Positions 61,001 through 64,000 of a stretch of 64,000 nt of DNA are shown piece by piece. The notes under the pieces are model-generated. The model was not told the origin of the DNA, did no database searches, and was given only the letters and a program-made list of their open reading frames with translations. The stretch comes from Pararge aegeria (lineage: Eukaryota; Arthropoda; Insecta; Lepidoptera; Nymphalidae): the NCBI RefSeq assembly GCF_905163445.1, contig NC_053187.1, positions 12,710,001 to 12,774,000 on the forward strand, in the 5' to 3' direction. Position numbers and translations under genes: made by a program. The number at the start of each line of letters is the position of its first letter. Position 1 is the first letter of the stretch.

Positions 61001-61764
61001 ATCCATCAAAATATCCAATTTCAAAATCCCTAATACCTACGTCAGTATTATTTATTCTGTAATCGGGCACTTACCGTAAGTAACATTCCTTTGTAGTGCA
61101 TATACTAACATCGAGTAGAAGCATAATCATATTGACCCATTACCGGCCAAATACAAGGCACGGGTCACGTCCCACAATGAGAAGGGGTTAAGGCTGTAGT
61201 CCACCAAGCTGGCCTATTGAGGATTGGTGGACTCTACATACCTTTAAGAACTCTCAGACATGCAGGTTTCGTCGAACCGTCGAAGCAATTGATATTTGGA
61301 ATTACTTAAAACGCTGGGATTCGAACTCGGCCCCTTCGATAGTGAGTCGAGCTCCTACCCACTGCGCTATTACCGCTTCAGATAAAAGCATTACTTTGAC
61401 ATAACATTCGACAGTAAGGTTGAGACTAGTTTTTTTTTGTCTTTCTTGATTATTACCCATCAATCTACATTATGTATACTTGATTTCTTTCTTTTGATGC
61501 ATCAACTTAATAATTAACTAACAATACCAAAGAACGTATAGGTACTTTTTCATTATACTATCTTAAAGAAATATTTTTAAAAATTATTCATTATGAGCAC
61601 GCTACGCGAAGCTAATAATTCAAACGGTTTTTATATTTCAGCCGACATTAAAACGCTTATCATTGTTGCTTTTTTCTTTTGCAGATTCTCAAGAGAACCG
61701 ATTTGAATTGTGGAAAGAGAAAAATATACTTCCGCCTTTGCCTCCCATTGACTTTGACTTGTGA
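40060..61764 (+). CDS. Giant 26-exon gene for a type I membrane protein with Ig and Cys-rich domains (unnamed)
   Basis: Joined coding exons: 40060-40090, 40560-42401, 42779-43438, 43645-44265, 44780-44811, 45609-45951, 46454-46493, 47530-47603, 47957-47991, 49451-49609, 49752-52381, 52624-52807, 53279-53378, 54119-54177, 54264-54303, 54405-55114, 55310-55513, 55743-55847, 55940-56044, 56117-56267, 56371-56469, 56618-56734, 57537-57664, 58474-58618, 59704-59817, 61685-61764. They total 8,808 nt (2,935 aa plus stop); every junction is GT-AG and all phases agree. Predicted order: signal peptide (about 1-15), basic Lys/Asn/Ser-rich ectodomain, Cys-rich block (about 1550-1720), Ig domain (2521-2588), Cys clusters, C-x12-C-x2-C repeat (2767-2812), RSRR (2818-2821), transmembrane helix (about 2829-2852), cytoplasmic tail. 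I do not recognise the family. A surface receptor or gamete-type adhesion protein is possible but unproven. Borders of the smallest exons are least certain; the gene could be split or have further exons. Confidence 0.72.
40560..42401 (+). CDS. Exon 2 (aa 11-624): Lys/Ser/Thr-rich ectodomain
   Basis: Long open frame after a pyrimidine-rich acceptor ending TATAG. The first residues complete the signal peptide and the rest is hydrophilic and low in Cys, with acidic and basic stretches and no family I recognise. A furin-type RQKR lies at aa 603-606. The donor at 42402 (phase 1) fits the next acceptor, while a stronger-looking GTAAGG at 42422 is out of phase. The reading frame continues past the donor to a stop in the intron. 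Confidence 0.75.
42779..43438 (+). CDS. Exon 3 (aa 625-844): basic ectodomain segment
   Basis: Acceptor TTTTTTCATAG, donor CAG|GTAAAT, phase 1 on both sides. Very rich in Lys, Asn and His. Contains a furin-type RKKR at aa 643-646. No recognised domain. Confidence 0.75.
43645..44265 (+). CDS. Exon 4 (aa 845-1051): Asn/Lys/Thr-rich segment
   Basis: Strong T-rich acceptor ending TTTAG and donor GAAG|GTAATT, phase 1 on both sides. The open frame begins upstream of the first ATG at 43746, so that ATG is internal. Low-complexity, hydrophilic, no recognised domain. Confidence 0.75.
44425..44716 (-). repeat. SINE family B in intron 4 of the giant gene
   Basis: Minus-strand copy from the ATGATG tail side (CATTACCGGCCCACTATAG) to the head side (CCCACTAGGTTATCACC). 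Confidence 0.78.
44780..44811 (+). CDS. Exon 5: 32-nt microexon
   Basis: TTTGCAG acceptor and a perfect GTAAGT donor enclose GTHKTKSTKPP (first codon shared with exon 4). It changes the phase from 1 to 0, as exon 6 needs. Small, so moderate confidence. Confidence 0.6.
45609..45951 (+). CDS. Exon 6 (aa 1063-1176)
   Basis: Acceptor TATCTTTCAG, donor GGGGAAA|GTATGT. Opens ISSKGRTNAPPEQYY, 18 codons before the first ATG of the open frame. It is the most ordinary-looking segment of the N-terminal half, with a Pro/Gly-containing stretch. Phase 0 in, 1 out. Confidence 0.72.
46454..46493 (+). CDS. Exon 7: 40-nt microexon
   Basis: Acceptor TTGTTTCAG and donor GA|GTAAGC give NYDDLSAVRNINK. A second donor at 46474 (GCA|GTAAGG) would make a 20-nt exon but leaves the wrong phase for exon 8, so the longer form is chosen. 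Confidence 0.55.
46843..47163 (-). repeat. SINE family B in intron 7 of the giant gene
   Basis: Same order as the copy at 44425, from CTATTACCGGCCCACTACAG to CCCACTAGGCTACCG. Confidence 0.78.
47530..47603 (+). CDS. Exon 8: short basic exon
   Basis: Acceptor ATTCTTTTAG, donor AGAG|GTAAAA. Only phase 2 entry is free of stops, and it matches exon 7. Encodes an Arg-rich stretch ending RDPRRRGQR. Confidence 0.6.
47957..47991 (+). CDS. Exon 9: 35-nt microexon
   Basis: T-rich acceptor ending TTTTTAG and donor AAAAG|GTAAGA enclose GTIKARKIKHEK. Phase 1 in, 0 out. Confidence 0.55.
48636..48845 (+). repeat. Family C copy in intron 9 of the giant gene
   Basis: CGCCTATAAACAGAGCAACA through the GGCGTAGGTGTTAAGCCTCA block to CTTCAAGCCGGAACACC. 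Confidence 0.55.
48860..49010 (+). repeat. Family G copy in intron 9 of the giant gene
   Basis: CCGCCACTCCTCTTCCCGTG, then CATCAGCCCGTCTGCCCAGC. Confidence 0.5.
49040..49265 (+). repeat. Family D copy in intron 9 of the giant gene
   Basis: TTAGCCCTTGACTGCTATCT, CTGTTAGGGGTATAGCAGTT and AGCTTAGCGGCACG in the family order. Confidence 0.55.
49451..49609 (+). CDS. Exon 10 (aa 1227-1279)
   Basis: Acceptor GTATTTTAAG and a good GTAAGT donor; phase 0 on both sides. Encodes NSRSKSDFFRNEDSEDFGV and an RKRQ stretch. The open frame extends upstream to an ATG at 49391, but that part is read as intron because exon 9 ends in phase 0 and the acceptor is strong. Confidence 0.65.
49752..52381 (+). CDS. Exon 11 (aa 1280-2155): largest exon, with Cys-rich helical block
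   Basis: A 2.6-kb open frame after a long pyrimidine-rich acceptor, ending at donor CTGG|GTGAGA (phase 2). The first third includes an NITC glycosylation-type site in a hydrophobic segment. From about aa 1550 there is a compact region with CHDRVYHCYC, then MCRPCAACD, long Leu-rich helix-like runs and a later KCQGRTC. This is the best candidate for a folded domain in the N-terminal 2,200 residues. The remainder is Lys/Asn/Thr-rich, ending near a CFNC pair. No family recognised. Confidence 0.8.
52440..52530 (+). repeat. Diverged family B fragment in intron 11
   Basis: Only the 3' end is recognisable (GTAGTAGGCTGGTAATGGAT). Confidence 0.35.
52624..52807 (+). CDS. Exon 12 (aa 2156-2217)
   Basis: Acceptor AAATTACAG (weak pyrimidine tract) and donor AAAAG|GTATTA. 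The frame is closed just before the ATG at 52598, so the acceptor at 52623 is the one that joins exon 11 in phase 2. Hydrophilic, no domain. Confidence 0.6.
53279..53378 (+). CDS. Exon 13 (aa 2218-2250)
   Basis: Acceptor ATTTTTACAG, donor ACGG|GTACGT. Encodes a two-Cys segment (HFCNVTKPEIGKTCL). Phase 0 in, 1 out. Confidence 0.62.
54119..54177 (+). CDS. Exon 14: short Thr-rich exon
   Basis: Acceptor TTTAACTTTAG; encodes GTCKLTSTELHTTSTAVSKV. The donor is GTGTGT at 54178. GTGGTG at 54175 would remove one codon and keep phase, so the 3' border is uncertain by 3 bases. Confidence 0.55.
54264..54303 (+). CDS. Exon 15: 40-nt microexon
   Basis: Acceptor TTAATTTTAG, donor AAAG|GTGAGA; encodes IKDNHHFSHIGFK. 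Phase 0 in, 1 out. Confidence 0.55.
54405..55114 (+). CDS. Exon 16 (aa 2284-2520): linker with furin-type sites
   Basis: Acceptor TTATTTCAAG and donor TCA|GTAAGT. It begins EADDQTRVCDIS. It has Cys early on and two proprotein-convertase-type motifs, RDKR at aa 2362-2365 and RRKR at 2493-2496. The second lies about 25 residues before the Ig exon. The acceptor two bases downstream would break the frame. Confidence 0.75.
55310..55513 (+). CDS. Exon 17 (aa 2521-2588): immunoglobulin domain
   Basis: Acceptor TGACTTATAG, donor AAA|GTGAGT, phase 0 on both sides. Shows the Ig hallmarks in order: Cys 2535 in VSIDC, Trp 2551 in NYVW, and NAGTYIC with Cys 2586, the usual Asp/Asn-x-Gly-x-Tyr-x-Cys signature. 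N-glycosylation-type sites flank it. One exon holds the whole Cys-Cys core. The reading frame runs on into the intron to a stop at about 55574. Confidence 0.8.
55743..55847 (+). CDS. Exon 18 (aa 2589-2623)
   Basis: Acceptor TTCCTTTCAG, donor CAAA|GTAAGG. Completes the last Ig strand and continues with two Cys (SIPCINI, AACSYK). Phase 0 on both sides. Confidence 0.7.
55940..56044 (+). CDS. Exon 19 (aa 2624-2658): Cys cluster
   Basis: Acceptor TTTCCATAAG, donor ACAGG|GTTGGT. Encodes a segment with four Cys (DCCGKYC, PIC). Phase 0 on both sides. Confidence 0.7.
56117..56267 (+). CDS. Exon 20 (aa 2659-2708): Cys cluster
   Basis: Acceptor GTATTTTTCAG, donor AAAG|GTTAGT. Contains HINCSSEC, then RNLYC and a Leu-rich helix-like run. 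Phase 0 in, 1 out. Confidence 0.72.
56371..56469 (+). CDS. Exon 21 (aa 2709-2741)
   Basis: Acceptor TTTGTGAACAG, donor AAAAG|GTACTA, phase 1 on both sides. Encodes VLLSFDGMRINKTLSPL and a basic end; no Cys. Confidence 0.65.
56618..56734 (+). CDS. Exon 22 (aa 2742-2780): start of Cys repeat
   Basis: Acceptor AATGTTTAG, donor TGTG|GTAAGT, phase 1 on both sides. Ends with LLCQAGFYLLSKQKIC, the first half-unit of the C-x12-C-x2-C repeat that continues in exon 23. Confidence 0.75.
56860..57090 (+). repeat. SINE family B in intron 22 of the giant gene
   Basis: Lacks the head; runs from AGCAATTAAAATATCACTTG through AACGGTGAAGGAAAACATCG to the TTGATGATGAT end. Confidence 0.72.
57537..57664 (+). CDS. 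Exon 23 (aa 2781-2823): ephrin-receptor-like Cys repeat and RSRR site
   Basis: Acceptor TTTTGTTCCAG. With exon 22 the Cys residues fall at 2767, 2780, 2783, 2796, 2799 and 2812, an exact 12-2-12-2-12 spacing with CPxG-like turns, typical of GCC2_GCC3/ephrin-receptor-like repeats. RSRR at 2818-2821 sits eight residues before the membrane helix. The donor is TCA|GTATGA, phase 0, matching exon 24. Unspliced, the frame adds one Val and stops at 57668-57670. Confidence 0.75.
58083..58373 (+). repeat. SINE family B in intron 23 of the giant gene
   Basis: Near full length: head-like GATGATATCCTAGTGG, body and TTGATGATGATT end. Confidence 0.75.
58474..58618 (+). CDS. Exon 24 (aa 2824-2871): transmembrane helix
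   Basis: Acceptor TTGTTTCGTAG, donor AGGC|GTAAGA. After WNANEW comes about 24 hydrophobic residues (SIAIFCALALSAIAICYVSI and on), then LMRRVCW, a positive-inside flank. This fixes the protein as single-pass with its C-terminus in the cytoplasm. Confidence 0.72.
59704..59817 (+). CDS. Exon 25 (aa 2872-2909): cytoplasmic tail
   Basis: Acceptor TTTTTTATTAG, donor TACAG|GTAGAT. Only phase 1 entry is open, and it exits in phase 1. Arg/Ser-rich and very basic; no domain recognised. Confidence 0.62.
59975..60280 (+). other. 101-codon open frame in intron 25, unexplained
   Basis: Open from 59975 to TAA, with AATAAA overlapping the stop. The translation is not low-complexity. A possible acceptor at 60016 enters in the wrong phase for exon 25, so it is not an obvious alternative last exon. 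Could be a relic of a repeat or a chance frame. Confidence 0.2.
60750..60972 (-). repeat. SINE family B in intron 25 of the giant gene
   Basis: From CATCATCAGCCCTTTACCGG to CCCCACTAGGCTACC; diverged. Confidence 0.68.
61126..61378 (-). repeat. SINE family B in intron 25, second copy
   Basis: From CCCATTACCGGCC to a well-kept head with box B (GATTCGAAC on this strand) and CCCACTGCGCTATTACCGC. Confidence 0.75.
61685..61764 (+). CDS. Exon 26 (aa 2910-2935): C-terminal exon with stop
   Basis: A very strong pyrimidine-rich acceptor (TTTTTTCTTTTGCAG). The frame set by exon 25 reads DSQENRFELWKEKNILPPLP then PIDFDL and TGA. The Pro-rich acidic end could bind a cytoplasmic partner; that is inference. 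Confidence 0.68.
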
Positions 61765-62147
61765 AATTATGGAAATACTAAAATATTACTGCTGAAATTT
61801 TATGATGGAGTAGCTTTTTCTCTCGAAGATAAGATAGTAGGGTAATGAAGTAGGGGTTATTTTGCAGTTTGTAATGACCTATCTGACGCAGTGGCTCATT
61901 TTTTGTTATTCGAGTCAACGAGTTCGAATATTGTAGAGTACATTGTTTTAGAAATTTAATGTTACCAACTAACTGATCTTTTAGTTGAATAATGTTCGCG
62001 TAAGGGTTATGTAAAAATTATAGATTGTCGAAGCAATGTTTAAGCAGATATAAGAAAGCTCTAGTGTTTGTATCATCCATCCGCGATCAATATCAATATG
62101 TAAGTTCATAATATTTTTTAGATTCGATTTGGATTAGGTACCGATTA

Positions 62148-62153
62148 AATAAA
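62148..62153 (+). terminator. Candidate polyadenylation signal of the giant gene
   Basis: AATAAA 384 bases after the stop codon, the first clear one I see downstream of exon 26. Confidence 0.4.
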
Positions 62154-62167
62154 ATTAGCAATAAGAT

Positions 62168-62300
62168 CATCACATCAATCCATTACCAGCTCACTCGGCA
62201 CGGGTCTCCTCCAATGAGAAGGGGTTAAGGGCGTTGTCCACCACGCTAGCCCAGTGCGGATTGGTGGACTCCACACACCTTTAATTATTATCAAATAAAT
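62168..62300 (-). repeat. SINE family B, truncated
   Basis: 3' half only (CCATTACCAGCTCACTCGG to CTCCACACACCTTTAA). Faces the next copy. Confidence 0.65.
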
Positions 62301-62311
62301 TAAAACGCGCA

Positions 62312-62645
62312 GAAGAAGCGGAGATAGCCTAGTGGCTAGTGCATCAACTTACCCTGCGTGGAGACCGAGTTCGAGCACCGGCTCGCACCACTTGCGTTTC
62401 GGAGTTTTGTGCGTTTTCAATTTAAGCTATTTAAATATAACTCTCTTTAAACGGTGAAGGAAAACATTATGAAGAAACCTGTATGCCTGAGAGTACTCCA
62501 TAATGTTCTCAACGGCGTGTGAAGTCTACCAATCCGCACTTGGCCAGCGTGGTAGACTACGGTTTAAAGCCTTAAAGCCTTTTTAAGCCATTATGAGAGG
62601 TGACCTACCCCTGTAGAGGCACGGTAATAGATTGATGATGATTAA
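62312..62645 (+). repeat. SINE family B, full length
   Basis: Head AGCGGAGATAGCCTAGTGG with box-B-like GAGTTCGAGC, the body, a duplicated AAAGCCT patch, and end TTGATGATGATT. Confidence 0.75.
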
Positions 62646-63235
62646 ACGAAAACGAATAGAACAGGTAACAGAGTTCTGTTCAGATTTAGCTTAGTGTGCT
62701 GTTTTTTTTGACATTTTGTGCAGTATTTTAACTTTTATACGTTAAACTATTAAGTCCATACTTTTAGATATAGAGTGATTTGTAAGAGGGCAGTGTAGTC
62801 ATGAATATTTGATAAGTGCTATTATTAGTTTACTGTACAAAGCGTAACTTAATAAAAGATGAAAAAGAATATTGTCATTTTTTTTTCATTTAAAAGCAGT
62901 TTGTTTTCCTGCACATCATTAATTATATAAATTATGGAACTTTATTAAGAGAGGGCTACAAAATGTTTTTTAGTAAAACTCAGTTTTGAGTATCAGTAGG
63001 CATGTTTATTATTTTAGAGCACCCATATTTGGTGAGTTCACGCTGGCAATGGAATAGTCGTTTCAAAAGTGTCGTAACACTGTAATGTGAGAGTAGAATT
63101 AATCTAATTTAACCAGACTTCTCTACAGCTTAAGTTCATTCACACTTCCACAAACGGCGCTTCTCTATGAAAATTAAAATCAGTATTAAAAAATTTACGA
63201 ATTTGCAACGAGGTCCGAGGCGAGTAAACTACCGA

Positions 63236-63400
63236 GTTTTTTTAATTTTACTAAAAGTTAGCCCTTGACTGCAACATAACATGTTGGTGATGATGCATTC
63301 AAAGTAGATAATGGGCTAACCTTTTATACCCTTAACCGGTAAGCCTGTTACCTTATGCCAGTCATATTAAACCCGTACACGTACGTTTAGAGTTTTAATA
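63236..63400 (+). repeat. Family D copy
   Basis: TTAGCCCTTGACTGCAACAT then GATGATGCATTCAAAGTAGA and the block resembling CCGGTAAGCCTGTTACC; truncated. Confidence 0.5.
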
Positions 63401-63589
63401 TCTTAAAAAAACCAAGAACCAATTTGCTGCACCACCTACCCGGGCCAGTTTTATTTCCAAACTATATAATACGCGGCCGGGCGGCCCTCAGTATTATTCT
63501 TGCTTTTAGTATTTCTATACCCGTCGTTACTTCTAAACGATGGGTCCAATTTGAATAATTTAAAAAGGAATTTGCAGGTAGACACACAG

Positions 63590-63601
63590 ACACACACACA
63601 A

Positions 63602-63632
<31 letters not shown>
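63590..63632. repeat. (CA)n microsatellite
   Basis: About 20 CA units with one interruption, inside a LINE-like 3' region that ends in CAGACAGACAGACAGA at 63708-63725. Confidence 0.8.
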
Positions 63633-63636
<4 letters not shown>

Positions 63637-64000
63637 CACACGAAATATCAGCTACCACTATACCAAATTTTATTTAAATCCGCTCAGTAGTTTTTACGTG
63701 TTGCCCGGACAGACAGACAGACAGAGAAAAATTAAATAAAAATCTGTTTTGGACTCAGTATCGATTATAAAGTATGCCCCGGTCAAAGTTTTTAAAATAT
63801 TTTAAATGTACAGAAATCTTCCAGTTACAGTATTATTTTTTTGTCATAACAATTTGCCTATCTTATTCGGTTTATAATCCTGTAAAGAAAACGTTTCTAG
63901 CTCTTGAGCCAATTGAGCGATACGATAGAGTTTAATTTAAATTTCATTCACAAAATCAAGTTTCTGATAGATTTTGCTAGTTTCTCAACTTACAATATGA

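Noticed and set aside
63451..63739. Frames with VCVCVC or HTHTHT runs
   Set aside because: Translations of the (CA)n microsatellite.

Overview
The window looks like nuclear DNA of a moth or butterfly (Lepidoptera). It is AT-rich, its coding exons have GT-AG introns, and it is crowded with tRNA-headed SINEs, LINE 3' ends of the GAATTT-tailed kind, RTE-type LINE debris, hAT-like MITEs and a CsRn1/Kabuki-type LTR retrotransposon. This is an inference from repeat types and gene structure; I cannot name the species.

Layout. Positions 1-31,870 hold no host gene that I can support. They are a mosaic of dispersed repeats: two tRNA-derived SINE families, RTE fragments, two hAT MITEs (one with a perfect 8-bp target duplication), three copies of a foldback element, and an unusual number of near-perfect short hairpins. 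Positions 31,872-37,139 are a complete Ty3/gypsy retrotransposon. Its two 600-bp LTRs show no difference by eye, it has a GGTT target duplication, a tRNA-Trp-type primer site, gag with a CX2HX9CX3C knuckle and a full protease-RT-RNase H-integrase pol. It should be a very young insertion.

Positions 40,060-61,764 are best explained as one large host gene on the + strand. By matching reading frames, splice sites and phases by hand I assemble 26 coding exons giving a protein of about 2,935 residues. It has a short N-terminal signal peptide, a long basic Lys/Asn/Ser/Thr-rich ectodomain containing a cysteine-rich, probably helical block, an Ig domain, two further Cys clusters, a regular C-x12-C-x2-C repeat of the ephrin-receptor/GCC2_GCC3 type, a furin-like RSRR site, one transmembrane helix and an 83-residue tail. 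I do not recognise it as a named gene. It would be a type I cell-surface protein, and several RxKR sites suggest processing into pieces. Reading past the exon 23 donor meets a stop after one codon, which would give a soluble form. The introns carry SINEs in both orientations. After the gene, 61,765-64,000 holds a likely polyadenylation signal and more repeats, including a (CA)n microsatellite.

All intron-exon borders are my own reading of the sequence, without transcript evidence or homology search.
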